Shown in pieces: positions 1 through 9,795 of a stretch of 64,000 nucleotides of DNA. The DNA is from Rhizobium halophilum. Its GTDB lineage: Bacteria > Pseudomonadota > Alphaproteobacteria > Rhizobiales > Rhizobiaceae. The translations under genes and the position numbers were made by a program. The notes beneath the pieces were generated by a model. That model made no database searches. It was not told the DNA's origin and saw nothing but the letters and a program-made list of their open reading frames with translations. The DNA lies in the NCBI RefSeq assembly GCF_021648825.1, contig NZ_JAKJHS010000011.1, forward strand, positions 56,564 through 120,563, written 5' to 3'. Each line of letters starts with the position of its first letter. Positions within the stretch are counted from its first letter, which is position 1.

Positions 1-190
1 TCGCGTGAGCCGCATCAACCGTGACCTGGTCGCTCGTTGCATCGCGATTCTGGACCGAGAGGTCGTAGTATTCGATCTCCAGATCGAGGTAGGGCAGGAT
101 CAGCTTTTCCTTGATGAACTGCCAGATGATGCGGGTCATCTCGTCGCCATCGAGATCGACGACCGGATTGGCTACCTTGATCTTTTGCAT
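1..190 (-). CDS. icd: NADP-dependent isocitrate dehydrogenase, N-terminal part (runs off window)
   Basis: Reading the minus strand from the ATG at 190 gives [20 protein letters not shown] followed by [17 protein letters not shown], the characteristic N-terminus of the dimeric eukaryote-type NADP isocitrate dehydrogenase used by rhizobia in the TCA cycle (isocitrate to 2-oxoglutarate and CO2). About 63 codons are visible and the rest lies left of the window. A purine-rich ribosome site (gaagagga) precedes the ATG. It is transcribed away from the secreted-protein gene at 396. The family is clear from the N-terminal sequence; the rest of the gene cannot be judged. Confidence 0.9.
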   Translation of the reverse strand, partial: MQKIKVANPVVDLDGDEMTRIIWQFIKEKLILPYLDLEIEYYDLSVQNRDATSDQVTVDAAHA

Positions 191-395
191 GGATTCCTCT
201 TCGAGCGCTGGCCGGAACGGCCGTTCCGACATTTTGGAGACATGAATGGGCTGGCCTATAGCACCGACCGCTTGCGACGCAAAGCCATACACTGGTTGTG
301 GTCGTCGTTTGTGTGCTGCCATGCGCGGCGCTATGAATGTTGCCAACCCGGCCGTCTCGGATAATCTGCACGACATTCGAGTCTACGGACATGCC

Positions 396-929
396 ATGCG
401 CATCATTACCCTCGCTGCAACCATCAGCCTTGCCGCCAGTACAGCCTTTGCGGCCGACGCCACCGATCCAGTGAAGGAGGTGATGGATGTCACCCTTCGC
501 AATTGGAGCAGCGTCGAGAGCCAGTGGAGCTATATTTTCGATCCTCAGCCGCTGCAACAACTGTTCAGCCGCACGTTTCAAGCAGCATATGCCGAAGCGT
601 CCAAGCGTCCGGCTTACGAGACCGACGACGGCGGGCCCGGAGACCCGTTCGGCTATGATGTCGTGACGGCATCCCAGGATGGTTGCCCACTCGAAGACGT
701 CCAGATAAAGGCCGATCCGGCGGAGCGTGGCTTCACCAGGGTGAGAGTCACGTTCAAGCTCTGGCGCTGCCTCGATCAGCCGGAACTGCAGGAAAGCGTC
801 AACGAGGTCCATTTCGATGTGGTGACGGAAGACGGTAGGTTCGTGATCAACGACATCCATCGCGTTGGCGCGAACGACCAGGATTCTGTTCTGGTGGAAA
901 TGAAGCATCTGGCGGCGGGAACGGATTGA
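396..929 (+). CDS. Secreted small protein, possibly DUF3828-like
   Basis: The 177-residue product begins with a clear signal peptide (MRIITLAATISLAASTAFA, cleavage after AFA), so it should be exported to the periplasm. The mature part is about 158 residues and soluble, with alternating aromatic and charged segments and two cysteines. The pattern (secreted, about 150 residues, ending in a strand like GRFVINDI) resembles DUF3828 proteins, but this is an inference. The ATG at 396 was chosen because the signal peptide starts there; an open frame continues upstream to 246 without coding character. No strong Shine-Dalgarno is visible. It sits between icd (divergent) and rpsB. Confidence 0.6.
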   Translation: MRIITLAATISLAASTAFAADATDPVKEVMDVTLRNWSSVESQWSYIFDPQPLQQLFSRTFQAAYAEASKRPAYETDDGGPGDPFGYDVVTASQDGCPLEDVQIKADPAERGFTRVRVTFKLWRCLDQPELQESVNEVHFDVVTEDGRFVINDIHRVGANDQDSVLVEMKHLAAGTD

Positions 930-961
930 ATTCCCTCCGGCCGACCGCGATCTGACAATTC

Positions 962-1011
962 ATGGCCGTGCCCTTGCCTTTTGGCAGTATCGGCTGTATG
1001 GGCACGGCCAT
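962..1011 (+). promoter_or_regulatory. Long perfect inverted repeat in the rpsB leader region
   Basis: A 12-base arm (ATGGCCGTGCCC, 962-973) is perfectly repeated in inverse at 1000-1011, enclosing 26 bases that contain a second small hairpin (TGCC-TTTT-GGCA). It lies 116 bases before the rpsB start and 32 after the preceding gene. It may terminate the upstream gene, but it has no U tract after it. It could instead form part of the rpsB mRNA leader, where S2 autoregulation is known in other bacteria. Confidence 0.55.
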
Positions 1012-1126
1012 TCCACACGTAAGGCATGGGATTGTCCGGGAGAAATCCGGATTGTTCCGCCGGTGGCATTCTCGACGAGGGTGCTGTTCGCCTTGCGGAG
1101 GTTCAACCGGAAAAGGAGAAAAAGGC

Positions 1127-1912
1127 ATGGCATTGCCTGATTTCAGCATGCGCCAGCTTCTGGAAGCTGGTGTTCACTTCGGCCACCAGACACACCGCTG
1201 GAACCCGAAGATGAAGCCGTACATCTTCGGCGATCGTTCCAACATCCACATCATCGACCTTGCACAGACCGTGCCGATGCTGTCGCGCGCCCTGCAGGTG
1301 ATCTCGGACACCGTTGCCCGTGGCGGCCGCGTTCTGTTCGTCGGCACCAAGCGTCAGGCGTCTGAACTGATCGCTGACAGCGCGAAGCGCTCCGCCCAGT
1401 ACTACGTCAATTCTCGCTGGCTCGGCGGCATGATGACGAACTGGAAGACCATCTCCAACTCGATCCAGCGCCTGCGCAAGCTCGACGAGATCCTGGCTTC
1501 GGAGGCTTCGGGCTTCACCAAGAAGGAGCGTCTGAACCTTGAGCGCGAGCGCGAGAAGCTCGAAAAGGCTCTCGGCGGTATCCGCGACATGGGCGGCACG
1601 CCGGACCTGATGTTCATCATCGACACGAACAAGGAAAAGATCGCCATCGATGAAGCCAAGCGCCTGGGCATCCCGGTCGTGGCCATCATCGACTCCAATT
1701 GCGATCCGGACCTGATCGACTACCCGATCCCGGGCAACGACGACGCCTCGCGCGCCATCGCTCTCTACTGCGACCTGATCGCACGCGCTGCCATCGACGG
1801 CATTGCGCGCCAACAGGGAGCATCCGGCCGCGATCTCGGCGCATCGGCTGAAACGCCGGTCGAGCCTGCTCTCGAAGGCGATTCCGAGCCAGAGGCCCAG
1901 GCCCAGGCCTGA
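1127..1912 (+). CDS. rpsB: 30S ribosomal protein S2
   Basis: The product is 261 residues. It starts [20 protein letters not shown] and contains the S2 signatures ([51 protein letters not shown]). S2 binds the head of the small subunit and recruits S1. The ATG at 1127 follows an AAGGAG ribosome site. The alanine/glutamate-rich C-terminal tail (from about residue 235) is a usual alphaproteobacterial extension. It is followed by a hairpin and then tsf, the classical rpsB-tsf pairing, so both may share a promoter with partial termination in between. Confidence 0.98.
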   Translation: MALPDFSMRQLLEAGVHFGHQTHRWNPKMKPYIFGDRSNIHIIDLAQTVPMLSRALQVISDTVARGGRVLFVGTKRQASELIADSAKRSAQYYVNSRWLGGMMTNWKTISNSIQRLRKLDEILASEASGFTKKERLNLEREREKLEKALGGIRDMGGTPDLMFIIDTNKEKIAIDEAKRLGIPVVAIIDSNCDPDLIDYPIPGNDDASRAIALYCDLIARAAIDGIARQQGASGRDLGASAETPVEPALEGDSEPEAQAQA

Positions 1913-1920
1913 TCCATCCG

Positions 1921-1944
1921 AAAGGCGGCGCCAGCGCCGCCTTT
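1921..1944 (+). terminator. Hairpin between rpsB and tsf
   Basis: A 10-base perfect stem (AAAGGCGGCG / CGCCGCCTTT) with a 4-base loop lies 9 bases after the rpsB stop. The T run is only three bases, so this is probably a partial terminator or attenuator that sets the S2:EF-Ts ratio. Confidence 0.7.
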
Positions 1945-2079
1945 CATCCTCCGGGTCGAGGCCAGCCTCCCCGAGAAGGGTCTTCATTACCCTGTCATAT
2001 TCCCGGGTACATTCGTCCCCAACGCTGCCTTCGTCGATGTTTTCCCGGCTGAGGCGATCTTGAAAACAAGAGGCACACA

Positions 2080-3006
2080 ATGACCGAAATCACAGCCGCA
2101 ATGGTGAAGGAACTGCGCGAAAAGTCCGGCGCAGGCATGATGGATTGCAAGAAGGCGCTTGCTGAGAACAACGGCGACATGGAAGCCGCGATTGACTGGC
2201 TGCGCGCCAAGGGCATTGCCAAGGCTGACAAGAAGTCCGGCCGTACGGCAGCCGAAGGTCTGATTGGCATTGCCAGCTCCGGCACCAAGGCCGTTGTCGT
2301 GGAAGTCAACTCCGAGACCGACTTCGTTGCTCGCAACGATGCCTTCCAGGACCTGGTTCGTGGTGTAGCGCAGGTTGCTCTTTCCACCGACGGTACGGTC
2401 GACGCCGTCAGCGCGGCAATCTTCCCGGCTTCGGGCAAGCCTGTCAGCGATACGATCAAGGATGCTATCGCTACGATCGGCGAGAACATGAGCCTGCGTC
2501 GCTCGGCGCTGCTGTCGGTCGAAGACGGCGTCGTGGCTACCTACATCCACAATGCGGCTGCTGACAACCTCGGCAAGCTCGGCGTTCTCGTTGCATTGAA
2601 GTCCACCGGTAACAAGGAAGCTCTTGCGACCCTTGGCCGTCAGGTGGCGATGCATGTTGCAGCGACTGCGCCGCTTGCAATCCGAGCGGAAGAAGTCGAT
2701 GCAGCCGTTGCCGAGCGCGAGCGCAACGTGTTCATCGAGCAGTCACGCGAATCGCGCAAGCCGGAGAACATCATCGAGAAGATGGTCGAAGGTCGCATGC
2801 GCAAGTTCTTCGAGGAAGTTGCGCTTCTGTCGCAGGCATTCGTGATCAATCCCGACCTGACGGTCGGCGCGGCGATCAAGGAAGCCGAAAAACAGGTCGG
2901 CGCGCCCATCGAAGTGACCGGCATGGCCCGGCTCCTGCTCGGCGAGGGCATCGAGAAGGAAGAATCAGACTTCGCTGCAGAAGTTGCAGCTGCCGCCAAG
3001 GGCTGA
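2080..3006 (+). CDS. tsf: Elongation factor Ts
   Basis: The product is 308 residues. The N-terminal UBA-like domain ([19 protein letters not shown], then MMDCKKAL) is followed by the TDFVARN motif that contacts EF-Tu, and then the two core subdomains ([11 protein letters not shown]). EF-Ts exchanges GDP for GTP on EF-Tu in the cytoplasm. Length is normal for rhizobia. The ATG at 2080 is preceded by AAGAGG. It is the second gene of the rpsB-tsf unit and is followed by a strong terminator. Confidence 0.98.
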   Translation: MTEITAAMVKELREKSGAGMMDCKKALAENNGDMEAAIDWLRAKGIAKADKKSGRTAAEGLIGIASSGTKAVVVEVNSETDFVARNDAFQDLVRGVAQVALSTDGTVDAVSAAIFPASGKPVSDTIKDAIATIGENMSLRRSALLSVEDGVVATYIHNAAADNLGKLGVLVALKSTGNKEALATLGRQVAMHVAATAPLAIRAEEVDAAVAERERNVFIEQSRESRKPENIIEKMVEGRMRKFFEEVALLSQAFVINPDLTVGAAIKEAEKQVGAPIEVTGMARLLLGEGIEKEESDFAAEVAAAAKG

Positions 3007-3036
3007 TTGTCGCCGCACTATTCCCGGCAAAAGCGC

Positions 3037-3066
3037 AAGGGCACCGCGTGACAACGCGGTGCCCTT
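3037..3066 (+). terminator. Terminator after tsf
   Basis: A perfect 12-base stem (AAGGGCACCGCG / CGCGGTGCCCTT) with a 6-base loop lies 30 bases past the tsf stop. It separates the rpsB-tsf unit from pyrH, although the T tract is short. Confidence 0.8.
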
Positions 3067-3103
3067 CGTGTATCCGCAACCCGATTGACAGTCAGGAGTA
3101 ACC

Positions 3104-3826
3104 ATGTCCCCCCAACCCATCTACAAGCGAGTCCTTCTCAAAGCCTCCGGTGAAGCTTTGATGGGGAGCCAGGGATTCGGGATCGATGTGGCAGTTGCAG
3201 ACCGTATTGCTTCCGATATCGCCGAGGCGAGGGCCATGGGCGTCGAGGTCGGTGTCGTTGTCGGCGGCGGCAACATCTTTCGCGGCGTGGCAGTGGCCTC
3301 CAAGGGCGGCGATCGCGTGACCGGTGATCACATGGGCATGCTGGCGACGGTGATCAACGCGCTGGCGCTGGCAACTTCGCTGCGCAAGCTCGACATTGAC
3401 ACGGTGGTGCTTTCCGCGATCGCCATGCCTGAGATCTGCGAGAGCTTCACCCAGCTTCGCACACTCCATCATCTCGAACAGGGAAGGGTGGTAATTTTCG
3501 CCGGCGGCACCGGCAACCCGTTCTTCACCACCGACTCGGCCGCAGCGCTGCGTGCTGCCGAGATCGGTGCGGAAGCGATCTTCAAGGGAACGCAGGTGGA
3601 TGGTATCTATTCGGCCGATCCGAAAAAGGACCCGACCGCGACCCGCTTCGAGCAACTGACTCATGGCGAAGTGCTGGAGAAGGGTCTCGCGGTGATGGAT
3701 GTGGCGGCCGTCGCACTGGCACGGGAAAATTCGATCCCTATCATCGTCTTTTCGATCCACGAGAAGAACGGATTTGCCGCGATCTTGACCGGTGGCGGTC
3801 GCAAGACCATCGTTTCTGACAACTGA
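3104..3826 (+). CDS. pyrH: Uridylate kinase
   Basis: A 240-residue amino-acid-kinase-fold protein that phosphorylates UMP to UDP in pyrimidine biosynthesis. Signatures are the N-terminal KASGEALMG, the GGGNIFRG glycine loop, the [15 protein letters not shown] segment and [15 protein letters not shown] good ribosome site (CAGGAG) lies 7 bases before the ATG. It opens a run of same-strand genes (pyrH, frr, uppS, cdsA) with short gaps, a conserved bacterial arrangement linking nucleotide supply, ribosome recycling and envelope lipid synthesis. Confidence 0.98.
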   Translation: MSPQPIYKRVLLKASGEALMGSQGFGIDVAVADRIASDIAEARAMGVEVGVVVGGGNIFRGVAVASKGGDRVTGDHMGMLATVINALALATSLRKLDIDTVVLSAIAMPEICESFTQLRTLHHLEQGRVVIFAGGTGNPFFTTDSAAALRAAEIGAEAIFKGTQVDGIYSADPKKDPTATRFEQLTHGEVLEKGLAVMDVAAVALARENSIPIIVFSIHEKNGFAAILTGGGRKTIVSDN

Positions 3827-3866
3827 ACAGGCTCCAACGCCTGATTATGCAAGACGGAGTAGACGG

Positions 3867-4427
3867 ATGAGCGGATCAACGGATCTCAACGACATCAAGC
3901 GTCGCATGGACGGCGCAGTCAATGCCTTCAAGAGCGACATCGCCTCGCTGCGCACAGGTCGCGCGTCCGCCAATATTCTCGATCCGGTGACTGTTGAAGC
4001 CTACGGTTCGCGCGTGCCGCTGAACCAGGTGGCCAACATCACGGTGCCAGAACCGCGCATGCTCGGCGTTTCCATCTGGGACAAATCGATGGTGAGCGCC
4101 GTGGAGCGGGCGATTCGCGAGTCAAACCTCGGCCTCAACCCGATCGTTGATGGGCAGAACCTGCGTATCCCGCTGCCCGAGTTGAACGAGGAACGCCGCA
4201 AGTCCCTCGTCAAGGTGGCTCACGATTATGCGGAGAAGGCGAAGGTCGCTATCCGCCACGTCCGCCGCGACGGCATGGACAGCCTGAAAAAGGCCGAAAA
4301 GGATGGGGACATCGGTCAGGACGAAGGACGTTCTCTTTCGGACAAGGTCCAGAAGATGACCGACGATACCATCTCGGACGTCGACCGCTTGCTGGCGGAC
4401 AAAGAAAAAGAAATCATGCAGGTTTAG
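3867..4427 (+). CDS. frr: Ribosome recycling factor
   Basis: The product is 186 residues, the normal length. Characteristic segments are [12 protein letters not shown] near residue 27 and [15 protein letters not shown] near residue 133. RRF splits post-termination ribosomes together with EF-G. The ATG at 3867 follows ACGGAG and gives the standard N-terminus; an in-frame extension upstream to 3792 overlaps the end of pyrH and is not conserved-looking. It lies 40 bases after pyrH. Confidence 0.97.
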   Translation: MSGSTDLNDIKRRMDGAVNAFKSDIASLRTGRASANILDPVTVEAYGSRVPLNQVANITVPEPRMLGVSIWDKSMVSAVERAIRESNLGLNPIVDGQNLRIPLPELNEERRKSLVKVAHDYAEKAKVAIRHVRRDGMDSLKKAEKDGDIGQDEGRSLSDKVQKMTDDTISDVDRLLADKEKEIMQV

Positions 4428-4471
4428 GGTACAAGTTTCCGCTGGTGCGCCCCGCCTGAAATGGAAAAACG

Positions 4472-5215
4472 ATGATCAGCCTCGATCTTCCCGTCATCCC
4501 TGAACATGTCGCCATCATCATGGACGGCAATGGACGCTGGGCCAACCAGCGGGGACTTCCGCGTACCTTCGGCCATAACAAGGGTGTGGAGGCGGTTCGC
4601 GAGACGGTGAAGGCTGCTGGCGAGGCTGGGATAAAATATCTCACCTTGTTCGCCTTCTCTTCGGAAAACTGGAGCCGCCCCGCAAGCGAGGTGGAGGATT
4701 TGCTCGGCCTCCTGCGTCGGTTCATCCGCCGCGACCTTGCGGATCTGCACCGGGAGAACATCCGCATCCGAATCATCGGTGAGCGCCAGAACCTGCGCGG
4801 TGACATTCTCCCGTTGCTGCTCGAGGCTGAGGAAACCACGCGCAACAATACCGCGATGACCCTGGTCATCGCCTTCAATTATGGCTCCCGTAACGAGATC
4901 GCCCGCGCCGTCGCCCGGATTGCAGAGGATGTCGAGGCAGGGCGGCTCAAACCTGCAGAAGTTGATGCCGACCTGATCAGCCGCCACCTGGATACCGCCG
5001 ACTTTCCCGATCCGGATCTCATCATTCGCACGAGTGGTGAAGAACGGCTGTCAAATTTCCTGCTGTGGCAGGCTGCCTATTCGGAGCTCGTCTTCCTGCC
5101 TTGCTATTGGCCGGATTTTGGACGTCAGCAGTTGTACGAGGCGCTCCGCGTTTTTGCCTCGCGCGAACGCCGATTCGGCGCGCTGTCGCAGATGACGACT
5201 GCGGTGGTCGGCTGA
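4472..5215 (+). CDS. uppS: Di-trans,poly-cis-undecaprenyl diphosphate synthase
   Basis: A 247-residue cis-prenyltransferase that builds the C55 undecaprenyl diphosphate carrier for peptidoglycan and O-antigen. The catalytic DGNGRWA motif is at residues 18-24 (Asp18 binds Mg-diphosphate), [11 protein letters not shown] follows in the middle, and the C-terminal [15 protein letters not shown] motif, with its conserved arginines, is intact. Its stop overlaps the cdsA start by one base, indicating translational coupling. Confidence 0.98.
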   Translation: MISLDLPVIPEHVAIIMDGNGRWANQRGLPRTFGHNKGVEAVRETVKAAGEAGIKYLTLFAFSSENWSRPASEVEDLLGLLRRFIRRDLADLHRENIRIRIIGERQNLRGDILPLLLEAEETTRNNTAMTLVIAFNYGSRNEIARAVARIAEDVEAGRLKPAEVDADLISRHLDTADFPDPDLIIRTSGEERLSNFLLWQAAYSELVFLPCYWPDFGRQQLYEALRVFASRERRFGALSQMTTAVVG

Positions 5216-6048
5216 TGAGTGCGGAGCTCAAGCAGAGAGTCTTGTCTGGGATCGTGTTGGCAGCCGTCGTTCTGATGGCGACATGGCTTGGCGGCATGCC
5301 GTTCCAGATGCTGGCGGCTGCAATTGCGCTGCTGATCTACTTCGAATGGTCGACGATTACCGGGCTGAACGAAAGAAACTTCACCGGGAACCTCTTCGCC
5401 TGGGTTGCGGTGATCCTGTTGGCGGCAAATGTCGCCTTCGGCGATCCCGACATGAACATGCCTATCGTGGGTGGCTTCGCCGTCACGATCCTCTTGGTGG
5501 TGATGATCGGCGGAGGCAGTTGGTGGCTTCCCGGTGGTTTCGCTTACGCGGGCTTGAGCGGGGTCTCGTTCGCCGCGATCAGGGAAGGGGGCATGCCGGG
5601 GTTTGCCGCCATCCTCTTCGTTTTCGCTGTGGTATGGGCCACCGATATCCTGGCTTACTTCGTAGGCCGGGCATTGAAGGGGCCGAAACTCGCTCCTCGG
5701 ATATCCCCCGGTAAGACCTGGTCGGGAGCCATTGGAGGGGCCATCTCGGCTGTTCTCGCTGGCTCGGCTCTCACCCTGACGTTCTTCGGGCAACTGACGC
5801 TGTGGATCGTCCTCTTGTCACTGGTCCTTTCTGTGGCCAGTCAGATGGGTGACCTATTCGAATCCTTCATCAAGAGGCGCTTTGGAGCAAAGGACTCCAG
5901 TCAATTGATTCCTGGACATGGTGGCGTCATGGACCGGGTCGACGGGCTGGTCGTTGCGTGTTTTGTCCTGTTCCTGCTAACGCTTGCCTCAGGCTCCCTA
6001 AGGGGCCATCTTGATCTTACCGTGGCCGAGTTCCTGTTTGGCCTTTAA
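5215..6048 (+). CDS. cdsA: Phosphatidate cytidylyltransferase
   Basis: A 277-residue polytopic inner-membrane enzyme that makes CDP-diacylglycerol from phosphatidate and CTP, the branch point of phospholipid synthesis. The CdsA signature is visible near the C-terminus (SQMGDLFESFIKRRFGAKDS followed by LIPGHGGVMDRVDG). Several hydrophobic segments precede it. The ATG at 5215 overlaps the uppS TGA; the frame is open further upstream but only inside uppS. Confidence 0.96.
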   Translation: MSAELKQRVLSGIVLAAVVLMATWLGGMPFQMLAAAIALLIYFEWSTITGLNERNFTGNLFAWVAVILLAANVAFGDPDMNMPIVGGFAVTILLVVMIGGGSWWLPGGFAYAGLSGVSFAAIREGGMPGFAAILFVFAVVWATDILAYFVGRALKGPKLAPRISPGKTWSGAIGGAISAVLAGSALTLTFFGQLTLWIVLLSLVLSVASQMGDLFESFIKRRFGAKDSSQLIPGHGGVMDRVDGLVVACFVLFLLTLASGSLRGHLDLTVAEFLFGL

Positions 6049-6091
6049 CGGCTGCCCTTGCCGGGTGGAATGAACGACTGGACGGAACCTT

Positions 6092-7216
6092 ATGGCGATC
6101 ATCGGACTACTGACGGGCTACATCATACCCTTCATTATCGTCTTGTCGGTGCTGGTCTTCATCCACGAGATGGGCCACTACCTCGTCGGGCGCTGGTGCG
6201 GAATAAGGGTAACGGCCTTCTCGGTGGGGTTTGGTCCTGAGCTAGTGGGCCATACCGACAGCCACGGTACACGTTGGAAGTTGTCGGCGATTCCGCTTGG
6301 AGGCTATGTAAAATTCTTTGGTGACGAGGATGCGGCAAGTACGCCCGCATCCGCCGACCTGGCAGGCTTGAGCGAGGCGGAACGTGCTCAAACGCTCGCG
6401 GGAGCGCGCCTCTGGAAACGCGCCGCTACCGTCGCCGCGGGACCTATCGCCAATTTTATCCTTGCGATCGCGATATTTGCCGTTCTCTTTTCTACCTACG
6501 GCAAGATGATCTCGGATCCGGTCGTGGCAGAGGTTCGGCCCGAAAGCGCCGCTGCCGAAGCGGGCGTGCAGCCGGGAGATCTCCTTGTCGCGTTGGACGG
6601 CGAGAAGATCCGGACCTTTGACGAGGTGCGCCGCTACGTCGCCGTCCGACCCCAGACGCAGATTGTCGTTACGGTCGAGCGTGACGGTCGGGAGATCGAT
6701 CTCTCGATGGTGCCGGAACGGACGGAAATCACCGATCAGTTCGGCAACAAGATTGAACTGGGGCAGATCGGCATCGTGACCAATGCCGAAAGGGGAAATT
6801 TCCGTCTGGAAAGCTACTCGCCTCTTGGGGCAATTGCCGAGGGTTTTCGCGAGACCGGCCACATCATCACTGGGACGTTCAACTATCTTGGCAACATCTT
6901 TACCGGCCGAATGAGCGCAGACCAGATCGGGGGACCCATCCGCATCGCCGAAACCACGGGGCAGATGGCCACGCTTGGTTTTGCTGCGCTCCTGAACTTC
7001 GCGGCAGTGATTTCCGTCTCGCTCGGCCTCATGAACCTGTTTCCGATCCCTGTCCTTGATGGCGGACACCTGCTTATGTACGCCCTGGAGGCGGTGAGAG
7101 GGCGACCTCTCAGCCCGCGTGTGCAGGAAGTCGTCTTCCGGTTCGGGCTGGCGATGATCCTCACCCTGATGGTCTTCGCCACCTGGAACGACACCTTTGG
7201 CCGGTGGATGGGCTGA
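6092..7216 (+). CDS. rseP: Site-2 intramembrane zinc metalloprotease RseP
   Basis: A 374-residue M50 protease. The zinc motif HEMGH is at residues 25-29 in the first membrane segment, and the second ligand motif LDGGH is near residue 322. A PDZ domain (VRPESAAAEAGVQPGDLLVA) occupies the periplasmic loop around residues 145-220. In other bacteria it cleaves anti-sigma factors and leftover signal peptides. It lies directly upstream of bamA, as is usual, and follows cdsA by 43 bases. Confidence 0.95.
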   Translation: MAIIGLLTGYIIPFIIVLSVLVFIHEMGHYLVGRWCGIRVTAFSVGFGPELVGHTDSHGTRWKLSAIPLGGYVKFFGDEDAASTPASADLAGLSEAERAQTLAGARLWKRAATVAAGPIANFILAIAIFAVLFSTYGKMISDPVVAEVRPESAAAEAGVQPGDLLVALDGEKIRTFDEVRRYVAVRPQTQIVVTVERDGREIDLSMVPERTEITDQFGNKIELGQIGIVTNAERGNFRLESYSPLGAIAEGFRETGHIITGTFNYLGNIFTGRMSADQIGGPIRIAETTGQMATLGFAALLNFAAVISVSLGLMNLFPIPVLDGGHLLMYALEAVRGRPLSPRVQEVVFRFGLAMILTLMVFATWNDTFGRWMG

Positions 7217-7228
7217 ATTTGATTAAAA

Positions 7229-7294
7229 CTGTTTGTTTACCGTAATTTGAACTTGGCGTGGCCCTGCTGCCACGCCTCCATCTGAAGTAAACAG
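7229..7294 (+). promoter_or_regulatory. Nested inverted repeats in the bamA leader
   Basis: In the 187-base gap before bamA, GGCGTGG (7255-7261) and CCACGCC (7270-7276) form a hairpin. It is bracketed by GTTTAC (7235-7240) and GTAAAC (7287-7292). The nesting suggests a structured 5' leader or a regulator site. No well-spaced sigma-70 or RpoE-type promoter was found: GAACTT at 7249 lacks a correctly spaced partner. Confidence 0.4.
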
Positions 7295-7403
7295 AATTTA
7301 ACGCCATGCCTTGCTTGTAGGGTAAAAGCAGGTAAAACGACACACGTGTGGCCGGACTCGGGCACCACCCGCCGAGGGACAACGGGAAAAGGTAAGAATT
7401 GAA

Positions 7404-9743
7404 ATGAAGGCTGGTTCAAGGTTTCTGAACGCAGTGTCAGCGTTTGCGCTGTCTGCTAGTGTTGTTGCTTCAGGCGCCGGCGTCTCGGTTCTCGCTTCGG
7501 CATCCGTCGCGGAAGCCGCTGTTGTCCGTAATGTTCAGGTTCGCGGCGCAGAGCGTGCCGGCGAAGAAGCTGTGCGGGCAAACCTCACAATCCGTCCCGG
7601 CGTGAGCTTTACCAACGTTGATATCGACGAGTCCGTGAAGCGGCTCTATTCCACAGGTTACTTCTCCGACGTCCGCATCGCGGTTTCCGGCAGTACCCTT
7701 GTTGTCACGGTTAGCGAGAACCAACTCGTCAACCAGGTCGTCTTCAACGGCAATCGCAAGATCAAGGATGACAAGCTTGCAGAGGTCGTTCAGACCCGCC
7801 CGCTTGGGCCGTATAGTCAGGAACTGGTCAATGCCGATATCGAGCGCTTGCGAGAGGCGTATTCCGCCATCGGCCGCAGCGACATCGAGGTGACGACTCA
7901 GGTCGTTCCGGTCGGACAGGGTCGCGTGAACCTCGCTTTTGTCATCAACGAAGGTGACCGCACCAAGATCTCCAACATCAATTTCGTCGGCAACCAGGCC
8001 TATGGCGATGGCCGCCTTCAGTCTGTGATCCTGACGAAGGAATCCGGCCCGCTGTCCTTCCTGACCCGCAAGGACGTCTACAACCCCGACAAGCTGCGGG
8101 CCGACGAAGACGCTCTGCGCCAGTTCTACTACAATCACGGCTACCCCGATTTCCGCATCATCTCGTCCGAGGCGGTACTCGACGAGTCGACGAACCAGTA
8201 CAACATCACGTTCACAGTGGAAGAAGGCCCGCGCTACCGTTTCGGCGATGTTGTGGTTGAGTCGACCGTGGAAGGTGTGGACTCCCAAGACCTTCAAGGG
8301 TTGGTGCGGACCCGCACCGGCGATACCTACGACGCGGCTGAGGTTCAGAAGTCGATGGAGGCCATCTCGCAGCGCGTGGCGTCTGCGGGTTATCCGTTCG
8401 CACGCGTTACCCCGCGTGGCGATCGCAATTTCGGCACCCAGACCATCGGTGTCTCCTATCTTGTCGATCAGGGCGAGCGTGCCTATGTGGAGCGGATCGA
8501 AGTTCGCGGAAACACCCGCACACGCGATTACGTCATCCGCCGCGAGTTCGACTTCAGCGAAGGCGACGCCTTCAATCAGACGATGATTACCCGGGCGAAG
8601 CGTCGCCTCGAGGCTCTTGGCTATTTCACGACCGTCAACATCTCGACCTCGCCAGGTTCGGCGCCGGATCGCGTGGTTGTTGTCGTGGATGTGGAAGACC
8701 AGCCGACTGGCGCCTTCGGCATCGGCGCCGGTTATTCTCCAGGTGGCGACGGACTGATCTTGGAAGCCTCGATCGAAGAGAAGAACTTCCTTGGTCGCGG
8801 TCAGTTCATCCGTGTCGCAGTCGGTGGCGGGCTTGATGATGCGCGCAGCTATTCGCTGTCCTTCACCGAACCCTACTTCCTCGGCTATCGTCTTGCGGCA
8901 GGGTTTGACCTGTTCAAGAGCAAGACATCTTCGGAAGATTATTACGATTATTCCGAGCAAGGTATCACCCTGCGCGTGACGGCGCCGATCACCGAGGATC
9001 TGGCGACGACGTTCCGCTACACGTACAAGAAACTGGAGTACGATGGAGACGGCGACTGGGATCAGGGGGATAATCTCTCTGAGCCTTATGAGGCGCTGAT
9101 CCGTGAGGGCGAGTTCGTCCAGTCTTCCGTTTCGCAGACGCTCACCTACAACACGCTCGACAGCAACACGCTGGCACGCGAAGGCATCTATGCCTCCGTC
9201 ACCCACGAGTTTGCCGGGCTTGGCGGTGACTCCGAGTTCTACAAGATCTACGGTCGCGCCCGCTACTTCCATCTGCTTTCGGATGAAGCCGATATCATTG
9301 GTTCCGTGGCTGTGGGTGCCGGCCACGTCGTCGGAACCGGCGACGATCTGAACGTCTTCGATCAATTCACGATCGGCGGCCGACAGATTCGCGGCTTTGA
9401 GAACAACGGCATTGGTCCGCGTATGGACAATGGCGATTCGATCGGTGGCACGACCTACTTCACCGCGTCTGCCGAAGTGACGTTCCCAATGCCCGCCTTC
9501 CCTGAGGATTTCGGTCTTCGCGGAGCATTCTTTGCCGATGCCGGAACGCTCTACGGCAACGACGTGAACCTGCGCGGCGAAGGGGTGCAGGGCACCGACA
9601 TGTCGTTGCGCGCATCGGTGGGTGCAGGTATCCAGTGGGCCTCGCCGTTCGGCTCGCTCCGAGTGGACTATGCGGTTCCGGTGGTCAAGGAAGACTTCGA
9701 CGAGGAGCAGCAGTTCCGGTTCAGCATGGCGAACCAGTTCTGA
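7404..9743 (+). CDS. bamA: Outer membrane protein assembly factor BamA
   Basis: The product is 779 residues. A signal peptide (about residues 1-38, ending ASVAEAA) is followed by five POTRA domains (about 40-430) and a 16-strand beta-barrel that ends in the terminal aromatic motif FSMANQF. BamA folds and inserts outer membrane beta-barrel proteins. The start follows a weak GGTAAG site. Its position between rseP and lpxD is the standard envelope-biogenesis order, followed here by the lipid A genes. Confidence 0.97.
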   Translation: MKAGSRFLNAVSAFALSASVVASGAGVSVLASASVAEAAVVRNVQVRGAERAGEEAVRANLTIRPGVSFTNVDIDESVKRLYSTGYFSDVRIAVSGSTLVVTVSENQLVNQVVFNGNRKIKDDKLAEVVQTRPLGPYSQELVNADIERLREAYSAIGRSDIEVTTQVVPVGQGRVNLAFVINEGDRTKISNINFVGNQAYGDGRLQSVILTKESGPLSFLTRKDVYNPDKLRADEDALRQFYYNHGYPDFRIISSEAVLDESTNQYNITFTVEEGPRYRFGDVVVESTVEGVDSQDLQGLVRTRTGDTYDAAEVQKSMEAISQRVASAGYPFARVTPRGDRNFGTQTIGVSYLVDQGERAYVERIEVRGNTRTRDYVIRREFDFSEGDAFNQTMITRAKRRLEALGYFTTVNISTSPGSAPDRVVVVVDVEDQPTGAFGIGAGYSPGGDGLILEASIEEKNFLGRGQFIRVAVGGGLDDARSYSLSFTEPYFLGYRLAAGFDLFKSKTSSEDYYDYSEQGITLRVTAPITEDLATTFRYTYKKLEYDGDGDWDQGDNLSEPYEALIREGEFVQSSVSQTLTYNTLDSNTLAREGIYASVTHEFAGLGGDSEFYKIYGRARYFHLLSDEADIIGSVAVGAGHVVGTGDDLNVFDQFTIGGRQIRGFENNGIGPRMDNGDSIGGTTYFTASAEVTFPMPAFPEDFGLRGAFFADAGTLYGNDVNLRGEGVQGTDMSLRASVGAGIQWASPFGSLRVDYAVPVVKEDFDEEQQFRFSMANQF

Positions 9744-9795
9744 TCCTTACCGGCCAGAACTGCGGTCAAAATCTGTTCTGGAGTTGTTTGACCTG

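Noticed and set aside
7249..7286. RpoE-type promoter (GAACTT and TCTGAA) before bamA
   Set aside because: The two elements are 26 bases apart, far more than the 16-17 usual for this sigma factor.
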